NCBI GenBank assembly: GCA_009911175.1 | Contig: QXWX01000061.1 | Location: forward strand, 1 to 42,013 | From: Lachnospiraceae bacterium | Lineage (GTDB): Bacteria > Bacillota_A > Clostridia > Lachnospirales > Lachnospiraceae | Length of the DNA: 42,013 bases | Direction: 5' to 3' | In this document: one piece after another, positions 1 through 8,056 of the stretch | Position numbering within the stretch: the stretch's first letter is position 1 | Layout: every line of letters starts with the position of its first letter | Made by a program: the position numbers and the translations under genes | Notes under the pieces: model-generated | What the model was told of the DNA's origin: nothing | The model's database searches: none | Seen by the model: only the letters and a program-made list of their open reading frames with translations

Positions 1-99
1 GAGTTAAAGCACAAGGGAATCGGAGTATTAGATATTAAAGTTGACAGAGGCACGCTGGAACAGCATTTTATTGAAATGGCAAGGAGGACAGAAGAATGA
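1..99 (+). CDS. ABC transporter ATP-binding protein, C-terminal end (partial)
   Basis: The first 32 codons of the window are open and end in TGA at 97-99, overlapping the ATG of the next gene in an ATGA junction. Only the tail of the protein is present, so no Walker or signature motif can be seen. The call rests on the translational coupling to an ABC-2 type permease and on a tail that resembles the C-terminal end of drug or peptide exporter ATPases. The rest of the gene lies outside the window. Confidence 0.55.
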   Translation, partial: ELKHKGIGVLDIKVDRGTLEQHFIEMARRTEE

Positions 100-812
100 G
101 TGGTTTTTTATATGGTGTGGCGTTGCAGTGGAAATTGGATATAAGAAGCAAATCTTTGTTAGTTACCTGCTATATCGTTCCGCTTATTTTCTTTCTTCTC
201 ATGGGAGGTATCTTTACCTCTGTTATGCCTGAAATGAGAAGCGCCTTGATACAATCCATGATTGTGATGGGCGTATCAATGGGGGCGTTTATCGGATTGC
301 CGTCGTCGCTGGTTGAAACTTATGGAAGTAATATCAAAAAGGTTTATCAAGCAAATGGGGTGCCTTTATACTTAGGCCTTATCACAATGTTTCTTTCAGC
401 CTTTGTCCATTTGATGATGGCCTGTATCATTATACTGCTGCTTGCCCCGATACTGTTTGAAGCAGCTTTACCGGTACATTTTCCAGAGTTTTTTCTTGCT
501 CTTGCCATATATATTATTGTATCGCTGAGTATTGGAAGCATATTAGGGCTGATTGTAAAAAATCAGGCGAAACTGGCGATGATAGCACAGCTTGTGTTTT
601 TACCCTCTATCATGCTTTCCGGGATTATGTTTCCCGCTCATATGCTGCTGGATTTTCTTAAAACCATAGGACGCCTTTTCCCTGCTTCCTGGGGATACCG
701 ACTGATGTTGGATCATGGATTTCAACTTGAAAATATATGGTATTTGATCCTTGTATTTTGTGCGGCAGTAATCGTTTGCGGCGTACTTTTAAAGAAACAA
801 AAATCTAAATAG
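96..812 (+). CDS. ABC-2 type transporter permease
   Basis: This 238-aa integral membrane protein has about six hydrophobic segments, at roughly residues 20-40, 55-75, 95-120, 130-155, 165-185 and 215-232. That is the usual arrangement of ABC-2 permeases of daunorubicin/YhfJ type. A conserved region near residues 175-195 (SGIMFPAHMLLDFLK...LFPASWGY) matches the segment before the last helix in that superfamily. Its start overlaps the stop of the upstream ATPase fragment and it has an AGGAGG site just before ATG 96, so the two probably form an exporter of unknown substrate in the plasma membrane. Confidence 0.85.
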   Translation: MSGFLYGVALQWKLDIRSKSLLVTCYIVPLIFFLLMGGIFTSVMPEMRSALIQSMIVMGVSMGAFIGLPSSLVETYGSNIKKVYQANGVPLYLGLITMFLSAFVHLMMACIIILLLAPILFEAALPVHFPEFFLALAIYIIVSLSIGSILGLIVKNQAKLAMIAQLVFLPSIMLSGIMFPAHMLLDFLKTIGRLFPASWGYRLMLDHGFQLENIWYLILVFCAAVIVCGVLLKKQKSK

Positions 813-852
813 TTAAAGAATAGGCAATCGGACATCTTATTCGCCAAATAGA

Positions 853-890
853 ACAGGCGGCAGGAAAAACCTCCTTATCTCGCCGCCTGT
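853..890. terminator. Inverted repeat between convergent genes, possible terminator
   Basis: A 9-bp perfect stem (853-861 with 882-890, ACAGGCGGC/GCCGCCTGT) sits between the permease stop and the end of the leftward TipAS-like remnant. Reading leftward it is followed by a weak T-rich stretch, so termination of that gene is the likeliest role. Confidence 0.5.
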
Positions 891-903
891 AATAGCTAAT
901 TTG

Positions 904-1154
904 TTATGCCCCGTAATAATGCTGAATGGCATGAGCAACATATGCAGAACAGCCTGCGCCAAACTGGCTATCAGTTGTTTCAGCAAGTCCGCAACAGCCT
1001 GTTCGTTTGTAAAACCTGATGATAAATGCTCTTTGTATTTTTCTATGCTCCCCCAATTTTTCACTTGTTCATCAATATGCTCTTTCGACATAGATTCCAA
1101 AGTATGGTTTACGATTCTCTGTACATCTTCGTTAGTAAATGCTTCAAAACTCAT
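904..1154 (-). pseudogene. TipAS-like effector-binding domain remnant (internal deletion and frame change)
   Basis: ATG 1154 has a strong GGAAGGAG site. The first ~60 residues (..HIDEQVKNWGSIEKYKEHL..) resemble the start of the TipAS domain of MerR-type regulators, where a 'kWGnteaYke' motif is typical. In this frame the ORF runs on to 837 through the inverted repeat, with a tail that looks unnatural. In a neighbouring frame, from about position 963 to a TAA at 904-906, the translation reads DSQFGAGCSAYVAHAIQHYY, which resembles the usual TipAS ending (..G.gtaaymadAI..Yc). The two halves sum to about 83 residues against some 115 in the family, so I infer an internal deletion that also shifted the frame. 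No MerR DNA-binding domain is present. It could also be a short intact orphan protein. Confidence 0.45.
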
Positions 1155-1241
1155 AGTATTAACTCCTTCCTGGATGGAAAAGGAGATCCTATATGATATG
1201 AAATTCTTATATTGTGGGAGTTGAGATTGGTGAAAGAATAG

Positions 1242-1739
1242 GAAGGATTTAACCGAGAAAAGAATAAATACTGCCCTGGCTACGGCGGTGGTGAAGGAAA
1301 TCAGTCATGTAAAATCGCAAAGTGCAGTATGGAGCATGACGGTGTTCAATATTGTTTCCAATGCAGTGAATACCCTTGTGAAAAATACGATTATATTGAT
1401 GAGTTTGATTCTTTCATAACACACCGGAGCCGAAGAGCCGATATGGAAAAGGCAAGGCGATTCGGGATAGAAGCTTATAATGTGGAGCAGACGGAAAAGG
1501 CTAAAATACTGGACATTCTTCTGTCCGGTTTTAATGACGGCCGAAAAAAGACGCTCTTTTGTGCAGCCGTCAACCGTTTGGAACTGCAAGAGCTGCAAAC
1601 AGTACTCAGTGAAATTGAGCGTCAATCTGATATGGAAACACTGACGCTCAAAGAAAAAAGTGCTTTTGTTGCTGGACTACTACAGGATACAGCGGCAACG
1701 AAAAATATCGACTTAAAGCTCCGTAAGAAAAAGAGATAA
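1242..1739 (+). pseudogene. DUF3795 family protein, 5'-truncated
   Basis: The open frame from 1242 follows an in-frame TAG at 1239-1241. It contains two cysteine groups typical of DUF3795 proteins: a CPG.. / CKIAKC pair before 1329 and YCFQCSEYPCEKY after it. The first ATG in this frame (1329) falls in the middle of the Cys region, so an annotation starting there would lose half the motif. No suitable start exists between the TAG and the motif, and the usual N-terminal CGL.C..C segment is missing. The C-terminal ~110 residues look intact. I infer a decayed gene that has lost its 5' end. The function of the family is unknown; the cysteines suggest metal binding. Confidence 0.6.
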
Positions 1740-1827
1740 TTGCTTTTTCTTTGCAATCGGACAATAAATTAAAAAATCTATAAGAATGATGTATAAAACG
1801 GAAACAAATAAGCGTATAGAAGCAAAA

Positions 1828-2252
1828 TCAGTGCTCTGTCTGTTCTGTCATAATGACCCATCGAAAGCCGAATTTATCTATAAAACTGACACTGCAGGAA
1901 CTGTATGTAGTGCTGTGTACCGGATAAATGATCTCGCTTCCGTCCTGCATAATTTCAAAGACTCGCATAACATCCTCTTTTGTTTCCAGTGTGATAGTCA
2001 GTGAAAGGGCAGTGCTTGGTTTAAAAGGGATATCCAGATTATCCGCCATCATGATCCGTTGATTTCCGATAAGGAGTTCCGCATGATAGATATATTCTTT
2101 CTGTTCTTCTGACAGTTCTCTATGAAAATCTTCCCATTTTGCATCGCTGTACCGAAGCAGACAGTTGATTTCTGCGTCGAATGCTTTTGGTAAAGGTATA
2201 CTGCTTCTTCACATTTCCCATCAAAATTGAAATTCGGTGTAATAATTGCCAT
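1828..2252 (-). pseudogene. VOC/PhnB-like family protein with a single frameshift
   Basis: ATG 2252 has GGAGG eight bases upstream and opens a PhnB/glyoxalase-type protein (MAIITPNFNFDGKCEEAVYLY). The frame breaks near the T4 run at 2185-2188 (AAAA on the coding strand). Moving to the next frame restores a continuous family-like sequence, KAFDAEINCLLRYSDAKWED, then the rest through MMADNLDIPF to the stop at 1828. One missing base in the A-run therefore explains the break. The restored product is about 141 aa, a normal length for these small bacterial VOC proteins, often annotated as resembling 3-demethylubiquinone methyltransferases. It could be a true mutation or a sequencing error in a homopolymer. 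Confidence 0.8.
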
Positions 2253-2381
2253 ATTCGTATTCCTCCAATATGATTTTGCTGACAGATTCTATTTACAGCT
2301 ATTTTATCAAAGAGAAATTAGAAATGCCATGTAAAAACCGCCCCTCATTCTGCAAAAACGGGACGGCTTGTTTGCTTTGTT

Positions 2382-3368
2382 CTATGATAAGATCTTTTGC
2401 CAATAGGATTCTAATATTTTATTATCGGAATTGAAGATTTCGTGTTTACTCCCTTTTACCCGGATAAGCTTTGCGTCTATATTTTTCCTCCTGCATAATT
2501 TCTTCACAAATCGTTCCTGTTCCCTTTTGGAAACATATGTTTCGTATTCTGCCTGGAAAATACGGGTAGGACAGGAAATCTGGCGCCATGCTTTCTTTTG
2601 GAGAGTATGGTTTAACCGACGCGTCTGCCAAAGCCATCCATAGGAGGCTGCGTTCATCTGGAATAAGGGCTCTTTGCTGCGTTTATCCTGATAATATAGG
2701 AACCGGCATTCGGAAGCGGACGCGCTGTCGGCATATTGCTCCTTTCCATCATAGGGATGGTTTCCCGGCAGATAGTGTTCTTCCCTGCCTGCTATGCAGA
2801 AAGTCTTTGCGGCGAGATATGCCAGCGGCCAGGGAATGGGGGCGCTGTTTGGGCGTATCATTGGGGAAGAGAGGATCAGCCTGGAATAGATCCGGGGCTC
2901 TTGTGCCGCTGCGCAGGCCGCAATCCCGCCGCCCATAGAATGGCCGTACAGGCGTATGGGAAGCTCCGGGAATTCCTGTGCCGCAAGGCGGCTTACAAAC
3001 AGCAGGTCATCTACATATCTTTGATAATCATCAATATGTACCAGAGAGAGGTCCCCGGTATCCCTGCACAGCCTGTAGCTGCGGCCGTGTCCGCAATGTT
3101 CCGGCATGAAGACATGGTATCCCCCCCGAAGAAAATAATAGATATTTTCCAGATGCTTGTCGGCTGTTTCCGTATAGCCGTGGGACAGGATGACAATGCC
3201 CTGAGGCTGGTCTGCAAGGCAGCGCAGATAGAAGATCTTTTTCCCTTGTTCCCGCTCACAGTATCTTTCCGTTTTCCTCTCTGCAAGATAAGGCAGAACG
3301 GCCGACTCCATTATTTCCGCATATCCTTCTGCGGGTATGATTAGATTGTGAATGGTTCTTCTGTCCAT
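2382..3368 (-). CDS. Alpha/beta hydrolase (lysophospholipase / S33-like)
   Basis: This 328-aa protein has the serine hydrolase nucleophile elbow GHSMGGG with Ser144, an oxyanion-type HGYTE segment near residue 63, and a C-terminal His309 in GSKHEIF. The acid of the triad appears to be Glu276 (AEYETYV), where family members usually have Asp. The fold fits monoacylglycerol lipase/lysophospholipase-type esterases, and no signal peptide is visible, so it probably acts in the cytosol on an acyl or carboxyl ester. It lies 82 bp downstream of the GPH symporter on the same strand and may belong to the TetR-controlled operon. The substrate is unknown. Confidence 0.85.
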   Translation of the reverse strand: MDRRTIHNLIIPAEGYAEIMESAVLPYLAERKTERYCEREQGKKIFYLRCLADQPQGIVILSHGYTETADKHLENIYYFLRGGYHVFMPEHCGHGRSYRLCRDTGDLSLVHIDDYQRYVDDLLFVSRLAAQEFPELPIRLYGHSMGGGIAACAAAQEPRIYSRLILSSPMIRPNSAPIPWPLAYLAAKTFCIAGREEHYLPGNHPYDGKEQYADSASASECRFLYYQDKRSKEPLFQMNAASYGWLWQTRRLNHTLQKKAWRQISCPTRIFQAEYETYVSKREQERFVKKLCRRKNIDAKLIRVKGSKHEIFNSDNKILESYWQKILS

Positions 3369-3450
3369 GTAAGGGTTCTCCTTTCATTTCCATGGCGGGT
3401 CATGGCGGCCCATACAGGTTACAGCAGTCATGACCATGTATAGCAAGCTC

Positions 3451-4800
3451 CTACCGTAAATCCCGGCTGATTTTGTGTTCGTCATAAAACAGGAAGATAA
3501 TCCCGCCTAAAAAGCAGAAACATGCCGCCGAAAACGCTGCAATGCGGTAACCCGTTCCCAAGGAATCCCCAACTGTGGAAACCGCTGTAAACAGGAGCAT
3601 GGAGAGGCTCTGGCCCAGCTTAAATGCAAAAGTCCTTGCGGCATAGAACATCCCCTCACGGTTGCTCCCAGTGCGCTTCGCGTCACTCTGGGCAATATCG
3701 GCAACCACTGCCTGAGGAAGGATCCCAAAGACCGCCATAGGTAAAGAAGCCGTAACCATAAGGATCAGACCCTGTACATTTGCAGAGATTACAGAGATCT
3801 TTCCAAGAAAGCCGGTATAGAGATAAGAGAACGAAAAAATCACGAAAGCTGTTAATATCAGCTTTTTCTTGCCAAGTTTCGGCGCCAGCTTATTGATCGG
3901 AATATAAAATACCAGTGACAGAGCGGTCATACCGACAAAATAAAATGTAGTCATCGTTTCCGGAAGTTTCAGCAGGCTGGTGACGAAGAACGGAAGACCT
4001 GTCTGGAACATGGTAATGGCAATCCAGTACAGGATGTCCGACCCGACGAATTTCAGGAATTCCCGATTCCGGAATGTGGAAGCGAGGGAGGAAAACGCGG
4101 TATCCTGAGAGGGGACAGTATCCACATATTCTTTTTCACGGATCGACCATACCGGAACCTGCATACAGAAAAATGCGACGACAGCCATAACTGTGAACGT
4201 CGCGCGGATTGCGCCTACACGTCCCAATATCGGAATTAAGGCTCCCCAAATTACCGGCGCCAGATAGGCAACTGCGGTTCCGGCAATAAAAGTAAAGGAA
4301 ATGACTGTGGAAATATTCAAGCGTTCCCGCTGGTTGTGCCCTAATTCCGGAATCAGGGCATTATAGGGCGTGCAGTAAGCCGTGATTGAAAGATAGTATA
4401 CCATTACCATCACGAACAGGAAAACGGCATTGATCCAGCTGTTCTGATTGACCGGAGACCAGAATATAAGCACGGTAGACAGAGAAAGGGGCAGGGCGGC
4501 CCATTTTAAAAACGGGATACGCCGGCCATTTTCAGAGTTACAGCGGTCCGACAGGGATGCGATCAAGGGATCTGTGAACGCGTCAAAAAGCCGTCCGAAG
4601 GCGGTAATGCCGCCGATGACCGTAAAGATTCCGAGAATAACCAGTCCTTGAGGGATAAACAGTGTCTGCCCCTGTGCGACAGAGGCTTCATCCGGCTGAT
4701 AAAAGTATACGAGCCAGTTAGAAATCAGACCTGACAATAAGGACCATCCGAACTGCCCGGCCGCGAATAGCCATATTTTACCTGTAGATAGTGATTTCAT
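3451..4800 (-). CDS. GPH-family sugar:cation symporter (MFS)
   Basis: This 449-aa membrane protein has about twelve helices and the loop signature of the glycoside-pentoside-hexuronide family: GRLFDAFTDPLIASLSDR, then GRRIPFL, between helices 2 and 3. Such carriers, for example MelB, take up sugars with Na+ or H+. I placed the start at ATG 4800 because AGGAGG lies six bases upstream; the upstream in-frame ATG directly abuts that site, and a longer frame to 4884 would run into the tetR gene. The start lies 28 bp behind tetR, so the two are very likely co-transcribed, and the regulator probably responds to the transported compound or a derivative. Substrate not identifiable by eye. Confidence 0.88.
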   Translation of the reverse strand: MKSLSTGKIWLFAAGQFGWSLLSGLISNWLVYFYQPDEASVAQGQTLFIPQGLVILGIFTVIGGITAFGRLFDAFTDPLIASLSDRCNSENGRRIPFLKWAALPLSLSTVLIFWSPVNQNSWINAVFLFVMVMVYYLSITAYCTPYNALIPELGHNQRERLNISTVISFTFIAGTAVAYLAPVIWGALIPILGRVGAIRATFTVMAVVAFFCMQVPVWSIREKEYVDTVPSQDTAFSSLASTFRNREFLKFVGSDILYWIAITMFQTGLPFFVTSLLKLPETMTTFYFVGMTALSLVFYIPINKLAPKLGKKKLILTAFVIFSFSYLYTGFLGKISVISANVQGLILMVTASLPMAVFGILPQAVVADIAQSDAKRTGSNREGMFYAARTFAFKLGQSLSMLLFTAVSTVGDSLGTGYRIAAFSAACFCFLGGIIFLFYDEHKISRDLR

Positions 4801-4828
4801 ATGCATCCTCCTTGCTGTTTCTTTTCTG

Positions 4829-5494
4829 CTATGAACTTTTTGATTCTTTGCTGCTAAGCCCGTTAAGGAGGAGATCGCCTGCAATCTCTACCTGTAAGAC
4901 CAGGTCGACTCGTTCGTCTGATGAAAGGATGTGCCCATTGCAGGCCAGTTTCTGCATCAGACTCAGAAGTGTGTGTGTTACGGAAAAGTATACTTCATCT
5001 ATGGTATATGAAAAGGACAGGCTTTTGTCCTTAAGGCCTTTTTCCAGAGCATTTGTCATATAAGGTTTCAGATTCAGGATGTATTCTTCATATTCTTCCA
5101 GCCGTTCCTTTGAAATATGATATCTTTGGACAAAGATATCGAATTCCTGGAGAAATTTTAGAAACAAGAATTCTTCCTGAAAAATCTTTGTAAAGATCTG
5201 GAAAATACATTTTATCTGCCGGATGCCGTTCAGCTTCTGATATGCTTCCTGGGACAGGGAATCCAGATACTTTCCGGCGATCATCTGCCAGTAGGCAATT
5301 CCTGCCGAGATCGCAAGCTCTGCTTTGGTTTCAAAATAACGGTAGATTGTGGCAGGGCCGACACCGGCTGTTTTGGCAATCTCCTCCACGGATGTATCTT
5401 CAATCCCTTTTTGGCAGAATAGCTTCAGGGCAGTATGGAGTATCTGCTGTGTACGCTGTTCCATCTGCTGTTTCCGAATCTTGGACTCGCCCAT
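4829..5494 (-). CDS. TetR/AcrR family transcriptional regulator
   Basis: This 221-aa protein has an N-terminal TetR helix-turn-helix at about residues 10-55 (..ILHTALKLFCQKGIEDTSVEEIAKTAGVGPATIYRYFETK), followed by an all-helical ligand and dimerisation domain that I cannot assign to a subfamily. I chose ATG 5494: AGGAG sits nine bases upstream of it but directly abuts the in-frame ATG at 5503. It is the first gene of a leftward unit with the GPH symporter and probably the hydrolase. The perfect palindrome at 5522-5540 covers the -10 region of its own promoter, so autoregulation is likely. Confidence 0.92.
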   Translation of the reverse strand: MGESKIRKQQMEQRTQQILHTALKLFCQKGIEDTSVEEIAKTAGVGPATIYRYFETKAELAISAGIAYWQMIAGKYLDSLSQEAYQKLNGIRQIKCIFQIFTKIFQEEFLFLKFLQEFDIFVQRYHISKERLEEYEEYILNLKPYMTNALEKGLKDKSLSFSYTIDEVYFSVTHTLLSLMQKLACNGHILSSDERVDLVLQVEIAGDLLLNGLSSKESKSS

Positions 5495-5521
5495 AAGGAA
5501 CATCTCCTGTCTTTTTATTTT

Positions 5522-5540
5522 GTGATAGTAATACTATCAC
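5522..5540. promoter_or_regulatory. TetR operator (19-bp perfect palindrome)
   Basis: GTGATAGTA-A-TACTATCAC has 9-bp arms around one central base, the symmetry expected for a TetR dimer. It overlaps the -10 element of the promoter of tetR, 28 bp before the start codon. The fit to this regulator is inferred from position and symmetry. Confidence 0.85.
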
Positions 5541-5559
5541 TTTTTGGGAATGATGTCAA
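5531..5559 (-). promoter_or_regulatory. Promoter of the tetR-symporter operon
   Basis: On the minus strand, TTGACA (5554-5559) and TAGTAT (5531-5536) are separated by exactly 17 bp, a sigma-A type promoter. The -10 lies inside the palindromic operator, so bound repressor would exclude RNA polymerase. Confidence 0.85.
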
Positions 5560-5606
5560 TATTTACGTCATTTATGGCGCGCATTTAGAATAGGGGAAGC
5601 TTTCAG

Positions 5607-5624
5607 GTTGTTCGTGCAGCGTTT
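5607..5624 (+). repeat. Short copy of a dispersed intergenic repeat end
   Basis: The 18-base segment beginning GTTGTTCGTG matches 17 of 18 bases of 30884-30901, the left edge of the structured intergenic element before the Na/Pi symporter gene. Here only the edge is present. Apart from this, the two promoters and the operator, nothing else stands out in 5495-5865. Confidence 0.45.
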
Positions 5625-5793
5625 ATTATTTCCTTCTTAGATTTTACTATCCAGAGGCCCCTTCTTCAACAGGACGCAATTCATGGAATCGTATATCTTA
5701 TGTTCCTATATTTATGGATCCATCCTGAGATTCATCGCTTACAGAAGTTTCTCTACGGTTGACTTTTTGGCGAAAAAGTGGAATGCTGCTCGA

Positions 5794-5822
5794 TTGATAG
5801 GAAATCCTTTATTTGGTACAAT
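5794..5822 (+). promoter_or_regulatory. Promoter of the XRE-ABC operon
   Basis: TTGATA (5794-5799) and TACAAT (5817-5822) are 17 bp apart, about 45 bp before the XRE start codon. A good sigma-A match, read by eye. Confidence 0.7.
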
Positions 5823-5865
5823 GAAGAAAAGATGTAATACAAGAGATGATAAGGAGAACAATAAC

Positions 5866-6981
5866 ATGGACAGACTAAAATTATCGGACAATATTATCCG
5901 GCTCAGGCATGAGCGGAAGATCACGCAGGAGGAACTGGCGGATTTCCTGGGAGTGACCAAGGCGTCCATATCCAAGTGGGAGAATGCCCAGAGTACGCCG
6001 GATCTGATGCTTCTGCTCCAGCTTTCCGCTTTTTTTGATATGACGATAGACGAGTTAATCGGGTATAAAGCCCAGCTCTCCAGAGAACAGATCCGCCGTT
6101 TCTATGCGGAACTCGTAGGAGATTTTGAAAAACGGCCCTTCCGCGAAACGATAGAAAAAACCCGTAACCTGGCCCGACGGTACTATTCCTGCCATCCTTT
6201 CCTTCTCCAGCTTATCGTATTGTACTGGAACCATTACATGCTGGCAGAGCCAAAAGAGGAACAGGAGAGGCTTTTGGAGGAGGCGGTTTCGTGGTGCGAC
6301 CATATCTTAGAGAACTGCAGCGACGTAGGCGTGTGCAGTGATGCCTTGGTTTTGAAAGCGGGCTTAAGCCTCCAACTGGGGAAAGCAAAAGAAACGATTG
6401 CTATGCTGGAGCCGGTGTCAGATCCTACACGCCTTGCAGGGCAGGATGGGGGACTGTTGGTTCAGGCTTACCAGATGGCAGGGGAACCTGAGAAAGCCAG
6501 AGGTTATATCCAGGCGAGAGAATATCTGGATTTGCTGAATCTGGTGAGTGATGCCATGATATCCCTGGCTTTATATCAGGATGATTTCAAGAGATGCCAG
6601 GAGACCATATACAGGATTGGAAATGTAATAGAACAATACCGATTGGAACAGCTTCATCCGAATGTGGCGGCGCAGTTCCATTACCAGACAGCGGTAGTGT
6701 ATGCTTTGAACGGAGCGGAGGAGGGGGCGCTTAAGTCTCTTTGCTCTTTTCAAAAATGTGTTGACAGACTTTTATGTGCAGAAAAGATGACGCTCCATGG
6801 GGATGAATACTTTGACCGGTTAGACGCATGGATTGAAACCCTTCCGTTGGGAGATATGGCTCCCCGGAGCAGGGAATTCATTTTCCAGAATCTGCAGGCG
6901 GCATTCGGCCATCCGGCCTTTGAGGGAATCAAAGATAACCCCGATTTTCAAAGGATACTACAGCATTTTACGAGTAAGTAA
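5866..6981 (+). CDS. XRE family regulator with long helical (TPR-like) C-terminal domain
   Basis: This 371-aa protein starts with a Cro/C1-type helix-turn-helix (residues ~5-65; ITQEELADFLGVTKASISKWE). About 300 mainly helical residues follow; they look like the TPR-like sensor domains of some Firmicutes regulators. I chose ATG 5866 because an AAGGAG site lies just upstream and the domain begins here; the open frame extends up to 5683, but that part does not look like protein. The gene leads an operon with a small membrane protein, an ABC ATPase and a permease, so it most likely controls that exporter. The inducer is unknown. RNPP-type peptide sensing is possible but unproven. Confidence 0.88.
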   Translation: MDRLKLSDNIIRLRHERKITQEELADFLGVTKASISKWENAQSTPDLMLLLQLSAFFDMTIDELIGYKAQLSREQIRRFYAELVGDFEKRPFRETIEKTRNLARRYYSCHPFLLQLIVLYWNHYMLAEPKEEQERLLEEAVSWCDHILENCSDVGVCSDALVLKAGLSLQLGKAKETIAMLEPVSDPTRLAGQDGGLLVQAYQMAGEPEKARGYIQAREYLDLLNLVSDAMISLALYQDDFKRCQETIYRIGNVIEQYRLEQLHPNVAAQFHYQTAVVYALNGAEEGALKSLCSFQKCVDRLLCAEKMTLHGDEYFDRLDAWIETLPLGDMAPRSREFIFQNLQAAFGHPAFEGIKDNPDFQRILQHFTSK

Positions 6982-6994
6982 GGAGGAGAAAGTG

Positions 6995-7315
6995 ATGCCT
7001 GATAGAAATGAAATGTTACCTTTTTTAATTCCGCTGGCGATTGTGGAGGTTGTGCTGCTGCTCTTCTTTTCCGCAGTGTCAAAAAGCAGTTCCCAGGTAC
7101 TTCTAGGAACCGGCGGGGCGGCGCTGGGCGTTTATCTTATTTCTATGTTCCCGAAGCTTGACGCCTTCCTTCCGGCAAGGCTGCTGAGAGGAATGGAGCT
7201 TTTACAAAGGGCCAAAAGCCCGGAAGATTATTATGCCGGCATAACGGCGGCAGGGCTGATGGTTTTGCTGTGTATGGTACTGTCTGTCGGTTGTTTTGAT
7301 TGGAAACAGTTGTAG
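6995..7315 (+). CDS. Small membrane protein in ABC operon
   Basis: This 106-aa hydrophobic protein has three probable helices, at about residues 8-28, 32-52 and 83-100. I do not recognise the family. ATG 6995 has AAGGAGGAG about seven bases upstream and starts 13 bp after the XRE stop; a GTG one codon earlier is also possible. The gene sits between the regulator and the ABC ATPase with short gaps on both sides, so it is probably an accessory subunit or product of the same exporter system. Confidence 0.75.
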   Translation: MPDRNEMLPFLIPLAIVEVVLLLFFSAVSKSSSQVLLGTGGAALGVYLISMFPKLDAFLPARLLRGMELLQRAKSPEDYYAGITAAGLMVLLCMVLSVGCFDWKQL

Positions 7316-7330
7316 AATGGGAGGAGAGTT

Positions 7331-8056
7331 ATGCTTATTATCAATCATTTGACGAAACATTATAAGGGAAGCAGTAAGGGGATCTCGGATCTAAGCCTTC
7401 ATGTGAGACCGGGGGATATCTATGCGTTTATTGGACACAACGGAGCCGGAAAGACAACTACGTTAAAATGTATTGCCGGTATTCACGATTATGAAACCGG
7501 TGAGATCCGGATCGGTGGGAGGAACCTTCGGGAGAATCCCCTTGCCTGCAAACAGGTGACGGCTTATATTCCGGATAATCCGGATCTGTATGAGTATCTG
7601 ACAGGTATCCAGTATCTGAACTTTATTGCCGATATTTTCAAAGTTTCAGCAGAAGACAGGAAGGAAAGGATTCAAAGATACGGGGATGAATTCGAGATAA
7701 CGGCGTCCCTTGGAGATCTGATTTCCTCTTATTCCCATGGCATGAAGCAGAAGCTTGCAATCATATCTGCGATGCTGCATGAACCAAAGCTGCTGATTCT
7801 GGACGAACCTTTTGTCGGGCTTGACCCGAAAGCAGCCGTTGCCCTGAAAGGTATGATGAGGAAGCTTTGTGACAGCGGGGGCGCCATATTCTTCTCCACC
7901 CACGTGCTGGAGGTGGCCGAAAAGCTCTGCAACAAGGTAGCGATGGTCAAAGACGGGCGTCTGGTTGCCTCCGGCAGTATGGAGGAGGTTGTGGAGCAGG
8001 GCAGAACCCTGGAGTCTTTTTTTATGGAGGTGGTAAATGATGCCGGCACAGATTAG
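7331..8056 (+). CDS. ABC transporter ATP-binding protein
   Basis: This 241-aa nucleotide-binding subunit has Walker A at residues 35-43 (GHNGAGKTT), a signature-like SYSHGMKQK, Walker B LLILDEPFVGLD and a switch His in STHVLE. This is the architecture of exporter-type (YtrB/CcmA-like) ATPases. It is 15 bp downstream of the small membrane protein, and its end overlaps the start of the permease by 20 bp, so the two are translationally coupled. It powers the transporter from the cytosolic face of the membrane. Confidence 0.95.
   Translation: MLIINHLTKHYKGSSKGISDLSLHVRPGDIYAFIGHNGAGKTTTLKCIAGIHDYETGEIRIGGRNLRENPLACKQVTAYIPDNPDLYEYLTGIQYLNFIADIFKVSAEDRKERIQRYGDEFEITASLGDLISSYSHGMKQKLAIISAMLHEPKLLILDEPFVGLDPKAAVALKGMMRKLCDSGGAIFFSTHVLEVAEKLCNKVAMVKDGRLVASGSMEEVVEQGRTLESFFMEVVNDAGTD

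Noticed and set aside
837..1154. 105-aa ORF as an intact gene
   Set aside because: Its last ~40 residues read through an inverted repeat and look unnatural, while the neighbouring frame gives a family-like ending.
5683..5865. 61-residue N-terminal extension of the XRE regulator
   Set aside because: The segment contains the operon promoter (5794-5822) and precedes a proper ribosome site at the HTH start.
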